Source: Pseudobacteriovorax antillogorgiicola (GTDB lineage: Bacteria > Bdellovibrionota_B > Oligoflexia > Oligoflexales > Oligoflexaceae). Taken from it: a stretch of 64,000 nt of DNA. A program made the translations under genes and the position numbers. The DNA lies in the NCBI RefSeq assembly GCF_900177345.1, contig NZ_FWZT01000005.1, positions 1 through 64,000 of the forward strand, in the 5' to 3' direction. Shown piece by piece: positions 45,531 through 54,227 of the stretch. A model generated the notes under the pieces. That model was not told the DNA's origin. It worked only from the letters and a program-made list of their open reading frames with translations, and did not search any database. The stretch's first letter is position 1; each line of letters begins with the position of its first letter.

Positions 45531-46142
45531 ATGGGAATCTTTTTTCGCTATCGCATTCGGTACCTGAAGAATCTTCAGGAGTATTCTGAGTATAATCGCA
45601 GATACGTGAACAATGGTGGCGATCAGAGCATAGATATCAGTTGGATGAGATCAAGCAAAGTAATTGGAGTATTCGCAGGTAATGACCTTGTTGCGGGGTT
45701 TGTTGAGTCAAGCCCGCCAACCCGTAGCGTAGCAGATATTCCCGATCAGATCCGTCATCAGCTCCTTGAAAGCGAATGCCAAAGTCTCGCAAATGTTCAA
45801 GAAAATGCTGCGTTTTGGATATCACGTTCTGTTCAGGGGAAACGATCTCTCCAAGCCTTTGTTTGGGCAGCAATCGTGTTTAGAAGTGTATTTTGTACCC
45901 GATGCAAGTACACTCTGGGAGCTTCAAACCGCCTATCTATCACAAAACTCTACCAGTTCTTTTGTGGTAACACCATCTACGAAGCTCCTAGCAAGCTAAA
46001 TCCTGGAGAGCGCTACCATGTATTTATATGGAGTAAAACTCAACTTCTTACCGTCGGATTTCAAATTGTAAGACGCCTTCTTGAAAGAAGCACGAGTAAG
46101 GCTACTGAAACCAATGCCACAACTGAGTTACCCTCAGTTTAG
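45531..46142 (+). CDS. hypothetical protein, possible GNAT-like fold
   Basis: This 203-residue protein matches no family I can name. The order of elements recalls N-acyltransferases: a strand with VIGVFAGNDLVAGFVES, a central segment AFWISRSVQGKRSLQAFVWAA, and a later CKYTLGASNRLSITKLYQFF resembling the C-terminal tyrosine region of GNATs. The usual acetyl-CoA loop is not clear. GGGAG precedes ATG. The methyltransferase-like membrane gene follows after 16 bp, so the two form an operon. Start and frame are sound; function is inference. Confidence 0.65.
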   Translation: MGIFFRYRIRYLKNLQEYSEYNRRYVNNGGDQSIDISWMRSSKVIGVFAGNDLVAGFVESSPPTRSVADIPDQIRHQLLESECQSLANVQENAAFWISRSVQGKRSLQAFVWAAIVFRSVFCTRCKYTLGASNRLSITKLYQFFCGNTIYEAPSKLNPGERYHVFIWSKTQLLTVGFQIVRRLLERSTSKATETNATTELPSV

Positions 46143-46158
46143 ACAAGGAGACCCTATT

Positions 46159-46755
46159 ATGGAACATCAATACACCATTGGATCGATATACCTCATACTT
46201 GCAATGATCTCGATCTATTCGTACGATAAGAAGAAGCTAAGTCCTGAAAAGGACCAAAGAGCTAAGCAGAACAAGTCCGTCACGTCATTCAAGTACTTCT
46301 ACCGATTTTCTCAGCTAGTTTGTCTTAGTACCATCGCCATGTTTTTTATGGCCAGCCCTACACCTTTGCAGGGAACCTGGAGCCAAGAGCCGACGTTTCT
46401 ATATCTTGGCGCGGCCTTTTCGATCTTGGGAGTTCTTATCTTTGTAGGCGCTAAAATGGAACTCGGGAACGATAATTATAGCCACTGTAGCAATATGTTC
46501 CTCCCGAAAGACATCATTCGAACGGGTCTCTATAAATACATCCGGCACCCTATTTACACTGCGAACCTGGTGATGATTCTCGGTCTTTTCATTTCTTCTG
46601 GAAATTATCTTGTCTTGGCGACTTGGCTTGTTATGGGCTTGTACTACAATCATTCAGCCCGCATCGAAGAGCAATGCCTGGAGCACGCCTTTACCGAGTA
46701 CAAGGACTACAAAAAATCTACTGGCCGGTTCCTTCCTTGGCGAGAACTAGCTTAA
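46159..46755 (+). CDS. isoprenylcysteine carboxyl methyltransferase-like membrane protein
   Basis: This 198-residue protein has four to five transmembrane helices. It carries the ICMT/PEMT signature: RTGLYKYIRHPIYTANL, then NHSARIEEQCLEHAF and EYKDYKKSTGRFLPW, which bind S-adenosylmethionine at the membrane face. Bacterial members methylate small lipophilic or isoprenoid acids; the substrate here is unknown. ATG 46159 is supported by AAGGAG eight bases upstream; the frame is open further upstream only within the previous gene. Likely co-transcribed with it. Confidence 0.82.
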   Translation: MEHQYTIGSIYLILAMISIYSYDKKKLSPEKDQRAKQNKSVTSFKYFYRFSQLVCLSTIAMFFMASPTPLQGTWSQEPTFLYLGAAFSILGVLIFVGAKMELGNDNYSHCSNMFLPKDIIRTGLYKYIRHPIYTANLVMILGLFISSGNYLVLATWLVMGLYYNHSARIEEQCLEHAFTEYKDYKKSTGRFLPWRELA

Positions 46756-46762
46756 GAAGGGT

Positions 46763-46785
46763 CTACAATTCATCAACGATTGTAG
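46763..46785. terminator. hairpin between convergent genes
   Basis: Stem CTACAAT (46763-46769) with ATTGTAG (46779-46785). A second stem CGAAGGCT/AGCCTTCG (46789-46813) overlaps the end of the histidine kinase gene. Neither has a long T run. Confidence 0.5.
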
Positions 46786-46796
46786 CGCCGAAGGCT

Positions 46797-48209
46797 TTAC
46801 ACCACAGCCTTCGCGCCACCATCGGCTCCAAGTACCTCATTTTTTGCTATGGGGAGTCTTATTGTAAATGTCGTACCGTGGTCTGTAGGGTAGTCGTCGA
46901 TCGTACGAGTTTCAACCTTTATCGAACCATGAAAGCGATCAAGATAGGCCTTTACCAGCGGCATTCCAAATCCCGTACCCTTTTCTCCTCCAGTTCCCAT
47001 TCGGTTGGTCGTCTTTGAATCGCTAAACAAATTTCTCAAAATACGATCAGGTATGCCGATACCATGATCAATTACTTGAATCTCAGCCACATCACTTTGT
47101 TGGCTCACGATTATTTCGATCACTTGACCAGTAGCGGAAAACTTTAGGGCATTGGTCAGTAAATTCACCAGGACTTGATGGGTTAGATTAGTTTCGTCGG
47201 CCATGCAAAAAATATCCTCATCGCCTATTTTTGCGACAATGGTTATATCCTTGGCTTGCGCCCGTTCTTCAATCATGAGCATGGCTTGGTCGATACAACT
47301 CCGCACCGAACATCTTGCAATCTGTAGTGGCTTTTTACCTGAACGAACAGCCTCGTAATCCCGCACGTGCTTGATGATGCCATTGATCGACATGGTGGCC
47401 TGCTGGATCTTTTTCAATTTCTCGATCAGTTCAGGATTATCGGCAGCAAGCTTGCTTAGCATCATCTCGTTGCCCATGATTACAGTGAGGGGGTTCGAGA
47501 TATCGTGCATCAGAACCCGAAGCAAGGTTTCTTTATCCTTAAGCGATGTTTCTATGTTCTTTGACTGCTGTTTGATCGTCTCAGCCTGGAGTTTGATCAA
47601 GTAGTCTTTCTGAAGTGACTTATAGAATACCCGACGAAAGTAGACGGCTATGACGAAGAAGCTCGCATGGCCGATGTAAATTGAAATAAGGTGTTCCCGC
47701 CAAACTTCTGAAAAGAGAAACGGCGGCAGGATAATAATGGCAAAGACTGTGCTGAAAAGTAAGTGGCTGCGGCGAAACCGATGGAGAAAAAAGTGGGTTC
47801 CAATGTTTGCAGTGAGACAGGCAACTGTAACCGCTAGGCGGTAACTAGGGTTCATGGTGAGTAAGAAGTAGAGAAATAAACCGTTCATCACCAGAGTTGT
47901 TTCAGCCAGAAACCCATGGTAGAGAGCCCTTATTCTAGGGTCCGTCGCCCGTGATTTGATTTGGAATAGAAGAAGCAGGTTTAGCAGAAAAATGCCTATG
48001 GCGATAAATCTTGTTCGAATGGTTTCCCAGGCTAGTTCTTCAGGAAAACTCAAAAGATCAGTGGGGGCTATCAGCAACAAGAGCATGATACACATCAAGT
48101 TGGCATCGCGAACGAATAGGCGCAGGTGGCTTTCTTCCCAGCGCCTCCGAAGGAACTTGGCTTCACCTAACTTTTCCGCAAATTCGCGCACTTTTACCAC
48201 TTCATTCAA
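46797..48209 (-). CDS. membrane sensor histidine kinase
   Basis: This 470-residue kinase has an N-terminal membrane domain of about six helices (about 34-200) without a large periplasmic loop. A HisKA domain follows with the phospho-acceptor His in LMHDISNPLTVI, then the ATPase domain with N-box HQVLVNLLTNALKFS, G1 DHGIGIP and G2 GEKGTGFGMPLV. The membrane-embedded sensor without loop recalls kinases that sense lipophilic signals, such as CqsS/LqsS-type receptors, but no homology is claimed. No response regulator gene is adjacent. Confidence 0.9.
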   Translation of the reverse strand: MNEVVKVREFAEKLGEAKFLRRRWEESHLRLFVRDANLMCIMLLLLIAPTDLLSFPEELAWETIRTRFIAIGIFLLNLLLLFQIKSRATDPRIRALYHGFLAETTLVMNGLFLYFLLTMNPSYRLAVTVACLTANIGTHFFLHRFRRSHLLFSTVFAIIILPPFLFSEVWREHLISIYIGHASFFVIAVYFRRVFYKSLQKDYLIKLQAETIKQQSKNIETSLKDKETLLRVLMHDISNPLTVIMGNEMMLSKLAADNPELIEKLKKIQQATMSINGIIKHVRDYEAVRSGKKPLQIARCSVRSCIDQAMLMIEERAQAKDITIVAKIGDEDIFCMADETNLTHQVLVNLLTNALKFSATGQVIEIIVSQQSDVAEIQVIDHGIGIPDRILRNLFSDSKTTNRMGTGGEKGTGFGMPLVKAYLDRFHGSIKVETRTIDDYPTDHGTTFTIRLPIAKNEVLGADGGAKAVV

Positions 48210-48449
48210 ATGCTTACCTGATCGCTATATTGTTACACGATTCTCTTCGAGGCGCCTATGGACAGTTATTCACAATTCTTGAACCCTGAACGCTTTATCG
48301 TCTTAAACCCTGAAAAATTTACAGTAAATATCTACTCTTTGAGCGCGGAGATGCGCAGCATTTGCTGTGTCGGGCTTAATCTGATTGACGAACCCATGGC
48401 GATAAAGGCATAAAGGGCAGTCCAGAACACTACTTGGAAGGAGTTCTTC

Positions 48450-49343
48450 TTGATTTCTCCCATTTTCGAGAGCAGCCAGTGGCGCGAGGTTCCTGGCTTC
48501 GAATTTAATGATATCACCTACCATCGGGCAGTGGACCAAGGCACCGTTCGCATTGCGTTCAACCGACCCGAAGTTCGTAACGCCTTTCGTCCGCAGACTG
48601 TTGACGAACTTTATACAGCTTTGGAACATGCTCGCATTAGCAGCGACGTTGGAGTTGTTCTCATCACTGGTAATGGCCCTTCACCAAAAGATGGCGGCTG
48701 GGCTTTCTGTGCAGGCGGCGATCAACGGATTCGCGGCAAAGACGGTTACCAATATCAAGATGCAGATGGCACGGTGGACAAAGCCAAGCTCGGCCGCTTG
48801 CATATTCTTGAAGTACAACGCTTAATTCGCTTTATGCCTAAAATTGTTATGGCCGTGGTTCCGGGTTGGGCAGTTGGCGGTGGTCATAGTCTACATGTAG
48901 TCTGCGATATGACTCTCGCGAGCCGTGAACATGCCGTGTTTAAACAAACAGATCCTGATGTGGCCAGCTTCGATGGAGGCTACGGCTCGGCTTATCTTGC
49001 CCGGCAAGTGGGCCAGAAGCGTGCTAGAGAAATCTTTTTTCTAGGCGCGAACTACTCTGCTCAGGAGGCATATGAAATGGGAATGGTGAATAAAGTCGTT
49101 CCCCATGAAGACTTAGAAAAAGAAGCCCTCGCTTGGGCAAAGGTTATGAACAATAAGTCACCTACAGCAATGAGAATGCTAAAATACTCATTCAATATGA
49201 TTGACGACGGCTTAGTTGGGCAGCAACTCTTTGCTGGTGAAGCAACGCGCCTCGCTTATAGCACTGACGAAGCAGCAGAAGGTCGCGATGCCTTTGTAGA
49301 AAAGCGAGACCAGGACTTTAGCCAATTTCCTTGGCACTATTGA
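48450..49343 (+). CDS. menB: 1,4-dihydroxy-2-naphthoyl-CoA synthase
   Basis: This 297-residue crotonase-fold enzyme catalyses ring closure of O-succinylbenzoyl-CoA in menaquinone synthesis. MenB-specific features are visible: FCAGGDQRIRG, GWAVGGGHSLHVVCDMTLAS (oxyanion hole), and the catalytic-region KQTDPDVASFDGGYG, which distinguish it from fatty-acid enoyl-CoA hydratases. The start is TTG at 48450, with GGAAGGAG ending six bases before. No other men gene is in the window. Confidence 0.95.
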   Translation: MISPIFESSQWREVPGFEFNDITYHRAVDQGTVRIAFNRPEVRNAFRPQTVDELYTALEHARISSDVGVVLITGNGPSPKDGGWAFCAGGDQRIRGKDGYQYQDADGTVDKAKLGRLHILEVQRLIRFMPKIVMAVVPGWAVGGGHSLHVVCDMTLASREHAVFKQTDPDVASFDGGYGSAYLARQVGQKRAREIFFLGANYSAQEAYEMGMVNKVVPHEDLEKEALAWAKVMNNKSPTAMRMLKYSFNMIDDGLVGQQLFAGEATRLAYSTDEAAEGRDAFVEKRDQDFSQFPWHY

Positions 49344-49531
49344 GCACTTATGCTGGGTGAGGTGGATACCACTCGCATTCCTTGCGAAGGGTATGATTCC
49401 ACCTTCCCGAAATTCTTTCTTTTCAAAACCCCTGCTATTTTCTATTTTATTTCCAACCCTTACTCCCCTTAGGCCTCTCCATCCCAAGAAATGCCGATAT
49501 GGAAGCATGGAGAAACATAGGGGAATAGATT

Positions 49532-51520
49532 TTGACAAAGCCATCCAGGTTTAAGGTCTTGCATCGTCTAGACCAAAGCCATAGCGACCATCAAACGCTC
49601 CAATCTCTCTTTGATCAACTTCCCAAAGATCAGAAAACAGTTTTGACATTAAAGTTTAAATTTGGACTGAGCTACAAGACCATCAGCCGAGCCACTGGCA
49701 TTGATCGACAAGATGTCGCACGGCTGATACCAATTGGAATGGATCACTTGCGAGGTGATTCTAGACCAGAGTCATCGACGATCGTGGCCCCTCACCTAAT
49801 GGTCGCCTATACCATCGATCATTTAACCAAAAATCAAAAATCAAAAATTGAAGCACTGATCAGCAAAGACAAAAGCGCGCGGTATGCTTATCAAGCGACT
49901 CTTCAGTGGTCTCGAATCCTGCATGGCGAATTTCAAAGCAAAATTAGGTGCAAGGTTTCCCAATCACTGCTGATGAAGGCACATTCCGAACCGCCTCATC
50001 GTCGATGGGCTCCGTATGTACCCCACGGGATTCTATCTATCATGGTCCTTACCTTCCTCATTTTCTTGGGCCGATACTATCAGACCAGATTTGAATCCCA
50101 AGACTCAGGGGTGTCAAGCACTTCATCAAGGAAGGGCAGCTCATCCATAGTTCCAGAAGGCGTTCGCGGCAATAGTTTCATCCGTTCCACGACTTTAAAC
50201 CCACTCATCAAAGTTAATGAGAATTTATCGAAAACCCAAAAGCCTGCTGTAGTCATAGCACCACCCAATATTAATCTTGCCAAAAAAATTCCTAAGCTTC
50301 TGGAAGTCAAGTCTCGCTTCAATAAGCTGAGTATCGATGGCTACAATATAAAGGCTGCTCCTTGGAACCGTGATCACAAGCTTTTGAACTTAAGAATTCG
50401 TGTTCAAAAACCCAAGACGCAAAAGGTGAGCAAGCCTTCACGTAACCTCGTCTATATATTTGATACATCGGGATCGATGTTTCTCAGCCACAAGCTTCCA
50501 GCATTTAAGGCCGATTTTTATCGTATTCTTGAGCATCTCGATGCAAGTGATACGATTAGCTTTCTTCTCTATAGCAGCAGGTCACATATTCTCTTGCCAC
50601 CTACAGCGGGAGATCAAAAAGACCTGATCAGGAATGTGCTTGAGACACTTCAACCCTTGAAAAGCAAACCAGGAAAAAAAGTGGTGGATCTTCGGCTCGC
50701 CCAAGACCTACTAGCCAAGCACCAACAGTCCAGCGATGTTTCTAGAATATTGGTCATCAGTGACGGGGATCTAAGTCTTCCAAACAACGGTTTCTTTGAA
50801 GGCCACTCGGTCTCCCTTTTTAACCTGGATCGCCGGAACCACCGAGAGATCCATTCCAGTAGGAGTAATATAGAGCCATATACCATCAATACTTTATTTC
50901 GCGTTCACCACATACAGCAAAAAGATTTTTGGCAAGAACCTACTTTGGCAGTAAACATCAACCCAAGCAATATCGATGCTTGGCGGGTCCTGAGATATCA
51001 GTTGCTAGACCAGAGCGGTGCTGCCATCAGCTCGAAGGGAACTCCTCTATTCCCTGGAGAATCCATTGACCTATCTTTGGAACTCGTACCTAAATCTAAA
51101 GGTGCAGATTTGAAGGTAAACGATGTTCGGTTTCTAGCCTTCGATCAACCCTCTTACGACCACTTTCAAACAAACCCTCAACCACAGGTAACCCTAGCAT
51201 CCGCTCCCTACGTTCCAAACTCTAGCCGGAATAAATGGCCTGGTTTTCAAAAAATCAAAACGGAATTCAAGCAACATAGAGGCGCCTTTCGTCGCTGCTA
51301 TGAGCACCTCCTAAAAGAGACGCCACAGGCTAAAGGCTACGTTTCACTACTGATCCAAACCAGCTCTTATAAGTCATCCCAAGTGAAAACCCTTGAATCA
51401 GATTTTAGCGATCCAGGCTTCCAAGCCTGTATCAATCGCTCAGCAGGGCACCTTAGGCACCATCAACTGCCCCAGGGCTCAGTTTCCTATATCTTGCCAC
51501 TAAAATTCTTTAGCAACTAA
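49532..51520 (+). CDS. sigma-region-4-like HTH / TM / VWA / AgmX-PglI C-terminal protein
   Basis: This 662-residue protein has an unusual order of domains. Residues about 22-75 look like sigma-70 region 4 (LPKDQKTVLTLKFKFGLSYKT). A transmembrane segment lies at about 163-181. A von Willebrand A domain at about 303-460 has the metal site DTSGS (311-315). About 475-535 resembles the C-terminal part of YfbK-type VWA proteins (NINPSNIDAWRVLRYQL). The last 85 residues match AgmX/PglI C-terminal domains (FRRCYEHLLKETPQAKGYVSL). The start is TTG with AGGGGA seven bases upstream. A cytoplasmic DNA- or sigma-like part joined to a periplasmic VWA part suggests transmembrane signalling. No partner sigma or anti-sigma gene is adjacent. 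Confidence 0.78.
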   Translation: MTKPSRFKVLHRLDQSHSDHQTLQSLFDQLPKDQKTVLTLKFKFGLSYKTISRATGIDRQDVARLIPIGMDHLRGDSRPESSTIVAPHLMVAYTIDHLTKNQKSKIEALISKDKSARYAYQATLQWSRILHGEFQSKIRCKVSQSLLMKAHSEPPHRRWAPYVPHGILSIMVLTFLIFLGRYYQTRFESQDSGVSSTSSRKGSSSIVPEGVRGNSFIRSTTLNPLIKVNENLSKTQKPAVVIAPPNINLAKKIPKLLEVKSRFNKLSIDGYNIKAAPWNRDHKLLNLRIRVQKPKTQKVSKPSRNLVYIFDTSGSMFLSHKLPAFKADFYRILEHLDASDTISFLLYSSRSHILLPPTAGDQKDLIRNVLETLQPLKSKPGKKVVDLRLAQDLLAKHQQSSDVSRILVISDGDLSLPNNGFFEGHSVSLFNLDRRNHREIHSSRSNIEPYTINTLFRVHHIQQKDFWQEPTLAVNINPSNIDAWRVLRYQLLDQSGAAISSKGTPLFPGESIDLSLELVPKSKGADLKVNDVRFLAFDQPSYDHFQTNPQPQVTLASAPYVPNSSRNKWPGFQKIKTEFKQHRGAFRRCYEHLLKETPQAKGYVSLLIQTSSYKSSQVKTLESDFSDPGFQACINRSAGHLRHHQLPQGSVSYILPLKFFSN

Positions 51521-51738
51521 GTCGTTCCCATTTTGCCCTTTCCCCGAAGGTGACTTAATCAACTTGTGGGTAAAAGTCAGACCTGAAGGAAAGAGGTTTC
51601 CTGGAAAGAGCTGATGAATCACGCTGCGATCGCTGCTAATATATTTGCTTAGATCATTCATATTTTCGAGCAGAGGTACGAAGCCGTCCAAGTGGATTCT
51701 GTACCCTAAGTTTCTATGACTAGCATATGGAGTCAGGC

Positions 51739-52524
51739 ATGGTTCTTTGGCGAGTGCTGATGAGTTGTTTAGTTTTCAGTCACCTTATTCCGGAGGCCTA
51801 CGCACAACGCTCCCGAAAAGCCCGCAATCCAGATTTTATTCGTACCATTAATCAAGGACGCAGGCTTGACCCTTACAACCCCAAGGTTAGGCCAAGCACC
51901 TTTGTCGGAGGGCTCCAAGTGGGAACCCATGCCGAATATACATTAGATGATCCCGAATTGTTGTTTCTCCGCTACTACCATACTCCGAAAGTAAAGTTCT
52001 ATCTGAACATCCCGCAGATCGACGCAGACTACCTAGCTCTTGGCGCTGAATATAGGCTCGGACCCATTTTAGGGGACCGGTCTTGGATTGGCGTTGAGCT
52101 GAGACCAGAAAACACCGATATCAACATTTACTTTCGAGGAATCAGCAAACAGAGCCGGACAGCCAAGATTCACTATACCGCCTATGGGACAGTGGGTGAT
52201 GGCCTAACGGTCTTTGGCGCCAACGCTGGCTACTACACAAGGCCATTCCGTCGCTCCAAGAACACCTTTGTCGATAGTAAGTTTGCCTACCAATTGGTCA
52301 ACACAGATGACGACGTGACAATAAACTCGCTGAACTTGCGCGGTGAAATCGGTCACGGCTGGGCTAACTTTGCAGAGGTGAAAGGGCTCGAACTTTATGG
52401 CTCTCTTGGGTTAGAATATGCGTCCATTAACGTGTCGACGAGCGTTGCTGAGCAAGCCGACACCAGCGAAAGCGACGTCGATCTAAGAATTGTGCTAGGC
52501 GTACTGTATCATACACCAATCTAA
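51739..52524 (+). CDS. hypothetical secreted or outer-membrane protein
   Basis: This protein of about 261 residues has a signal peptide (LWRVLMSCLVFSHLIPEAYA) and a mature part with many alternating hydrophobic/aromatic strands (VKFYLNIPQIDADYLALGAEYRL, WIGVELRPE), fitting a small beta-barrel. The C-terminus IVLGVLYHTPI lacks the usual terminal Phe. ATG 51739 fits GGAG at 51729-51732; an earlier ATG at 51727 is possible. The cupin gene follows closely, so an operon is possible. No function assigned. Confidence 0.68.
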   Translation: MVLWRVLMSCLVFSHLIPEAYAQRSRKARNPDFIRTINQGRRLDPYNPKVRPSTFVGGLQVGTHAEYTLDDPELLFLRYYHTPKVKFYLNIPQIDADYLALGAEYRLGPILGDRSWIGVELRPENTDINIYFRGISKQSRTAKIHYTAYGTVGDGLTVFGANAGYYTRPFRRSKNTFVDSKFAYQLVNTDDDVTINSLNLRGEIGHGWANFAEVKGLELYGSLGLEYASINVSTSVAEQADTSESDVDLRIVLGVLYHTPI

Positions 52525-52538
52525 CCAAGGATTTGCCC

Positions 52539-53042
52539 ATGAGCCTCAATGCGGCGCAGATTATTAAGAGCCTTGAACTGACTGCCCACCCCGAAGGTGG
52601 TTACTTCCGAGAAACCTACCGCTCCTTAGGAGATATCCACAAAGACTCAGTAGAACCGGGAATGACTGGCTCTCGAAGCTATAGCACCGCGATTTATTTC
52701 TTGCTCGATCGAAATAGGCCTTCAAAATTTCATCGAATCAAATCCGATGAGATCTGGCACTTCCACCTTGGCTCCGCCATAGATATCGTGGAAATCGACG
52801 AATCTGGACAAGCTATCGTCACCACCCTCGGGGCTGGTATCGACCAAGGTCAAACCCTTCAGCACGTAGTTGCGAAAAATCGATGGTTTGGTGCAAGGCT
52901 TCACCCAAGTGGCCGCGAAGACTTTGGATTGGTAAGCTGCACCGTAGCTCCAGGTTTTGACTTCGCCGACTTTGCGATGGCTACCAAAGAGGACTTAGGG
53001 ACTGCCAATGGCTTGAACGATCATCAAGACCTCATCCCATGA
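52539..53042 (+). CDS. cupin-fold protein, DUF985 family
   Basis: This 167-residue protein is a DUF985-type cupin, the family of yeast Yml079w. Visible motifs are HPEGGYFRETYRS, FLLDRNRPSKFHRIKSDEIW and the HFHLGSAIDI metal/ligand strand, then WFGARL and FGLVSCTVAPGFDFADF at the end. The biochemical role is unknown. ATG 52539 is preferred over TTG 52533 because AAGGA lies upstream at good spacing. Its stop overlaps the next gene's start (ATGA). Confidence 0.88.
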   Translation: MSLNAAQIIKSLELTAHPEGGYFRETYRSLGDIHKDSVEPGMTGSRSYSTAIYFLLDRNRPSKFHRIKSDEIWHFHLGSAIDIVEIDESGQAIVTTLGAGIDQGQTLQHVVAKNRWFGARLHPSGREDFGLVSCTVAPGFDFADFAMATKEDLGTANGLNDHQDLIP

Positions 53043-53653
53043 CCAAATACGAAAAAAAATTGGGTTCACTCCAATGTGGGCCTATGACCTTACGCTATGA
53101 AAGTTTTGCCGACTTTGATACTGAGGTGTCCAAAGCCTTGGATCAGATTGAACACGATGACCAAGCGCCTCTCTTTGGCGATTTATGGCCATCAGCAGAA
53201 GCCCTTTGTCATTATCTTTTAGAGGAGTCTCTTCAGGCAAAGTCAGTTTTAGAAATTGGCTGCGGCCTTGGCCTGCCAAGCATCCTCGCGAGTAAGCTAG
53301 GGGCAAAGGTGATTGCTAGCGACTATCATCCTCATAGCGAGGCCTTCGTGCTACGCAACAGGGAACTAAATGATGCCAAAGTTGAATTCAAGCAGATTGA
53401 CTGGCGCTCCCCGAGCGAGCTTCCTCCTCAAGACATGATAATAGCCAGCGATATTCTCTACGAACCACAGACCTACCCTGACTTGGCTCTATTCATCCAG
53501 CTGCATTGCCACAAACGGACCAAAGTGCTCATTGCCGACCCCGAGCGAGTCTTCTCAAGCCAGTTTGAAGCTGTCATGGAAAATTGTGGCCTGAAATTAC
53601 TACGGAAATGGCACGATGGTAACATCATTTTGAAGGTGTGGGAACTCGCTTGA
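53039..53653 (+). CDS. SAM-dependent methyltransferase, METTL21/Nnt1-like
   Basis: This 204-residue class I methyltransferase has motif I VLEIGCGLGLPSI, the acidic end of strand 2 in IASDYHPH and the post-II motif ASDILYEPQTYPDL. The last motif marks the methyltransferase-16 group, which methylates protein Lys or N-termini in eukaryotes. The target here is unknown. It overlaps the cupin gene by four bases, so the two are translationally coupled. Confidence 0.83.
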   Translation: MTKYEKKLGSLQCGPMTLRYESFADFDTEVSKALDQIEHDDQAPLFGDLWPSAEALCHYLLEESLQAKSVLEIGCGLGLPSILASKLGAKVIASDYHPHSEAFVLRNRELNDAKVEFKQIDWRSPSELPPQDMIIASDILYEPQTYPDLALFIQLHCHKRTKVLIADPERVFSSQFEAVMENCGLKLLRKWHDGNIILKVWELA

Positions 53654-53699
53654 GGGTTCTCTTTTACAAATTCAGATTTGAGATGATTTAGAAAAGAAA

Positions 53700-53777
53700 T
53701 GGCATCTCCAGCGGGATTTGAACCCGCGTCGCCGCCGTGAAAGGGCGGTGTCCTAGGCCAGGCTAGACGATGGAGAC
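53700..53777 (-). tRNA. tRNA-Glu (UUC), with encoded CCA
   Basis: On the minus strand: acceptor GTCTCCA/TGGAGAT, anticodon stem CCGCC/GGCGG around loop CTTTCAC (anticodon TTC), T arm GCGGG-TTCAAAT-CCCGC, discriminator G, then CCA. Identical to the copy at 53799-53876. Confidence 0.97.
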
Positions 53778-53798
53778 ATATTGTAGCTAAAAAGAGAG

Positions 53799-53876
53799 TG
53801 GCATCTCCAGCGGGATTTGAACCCGCGTCGCCGCCGTGAAAGGGCGGTGTCCTAGGCCAGGCTAGACGATGGAGAC
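53799..53876 (-). tRNA. tRNA-Glu (UUC), second identical copy
   Basis: Same sequence as 53700-53777 including the CCA end, 21 bp upstream of it on the same strand, so the tRNA genes probably share one transcript. Confidence 0.97.
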
Positions 53877-53882
53877 ACATAG

Positions 53883-53955
53883 TGAGCCCTGATGGATTCG
53901 AACCATCGACCCGCACATTAAAAGTGTGCTGCTCTACCAGCTGAGCTAAGAGCCC
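53883..53955 (-). tRNA. tRNA-Lys (UUU)
   Basis: Minus strand: acceptor GGGCTCT/AGGGCTC, D arm with AGCTGGTAGA, anticodon stem GCACA/TGTGC around CTTTTAA (anticodon TTT), T arm GATGG-TTCGAAT-CCATC, discriminator A. CCA is not encoded, unlike the two Glu genes. It is the promoter-proximal gene of the group. Confidence 0.97.
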
Positions 53956-54172
53956 ACATGATCCTCGTTTCCGAGGTGAGGATTCTTTTACGCAAGTACC
54001 TCCCTAAGGTCAAGAAAAAATTAATCGAAAATACTCAAGAGATGAATTTTTTTGTAATTCGCTTGCATTAAGCCATATTTACACCCTAGCTGTACAACAT
54101 AGGTGTTATCATGCAACACAACCCATTAGCTTTCGTAAATCGACCAAGTTTCCTTAGGGATCGCCAGATTTT

Positions 54173-54201
54173 TTGGCATAGCCAACGGCAGGGTATATAA
54201 T
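54173..54201 (+). promoter_or_regulatory. sigma70-type promoter for the OmpA-family gene
   Basis: TTGGCA (54173-54178), a 17-bp spacer, then TATAAT (54196-54201), 26 bp before the GTG start. It is one base from the consensus in the -35 box and perfect in the -10 box. Confidence 0.8.
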
Positions 54202-54227
54202 AGAACCATGTCTATACGGAGGTTGGT

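Noticed and set aside
51500-51691. 63-codon minus-strand frame between the VWA gene and the barrel gene
   Set aside because: TTG start without ribosome site, overlaps the VWA gene end, no recognisable features.
53473-53916. 147-codon open frame on the minus strand
   Set aside because: It runs through both tRNA-Glu genes and the end of the methyltransferase gene; its internal repeat is simply the duplicated tRNA.
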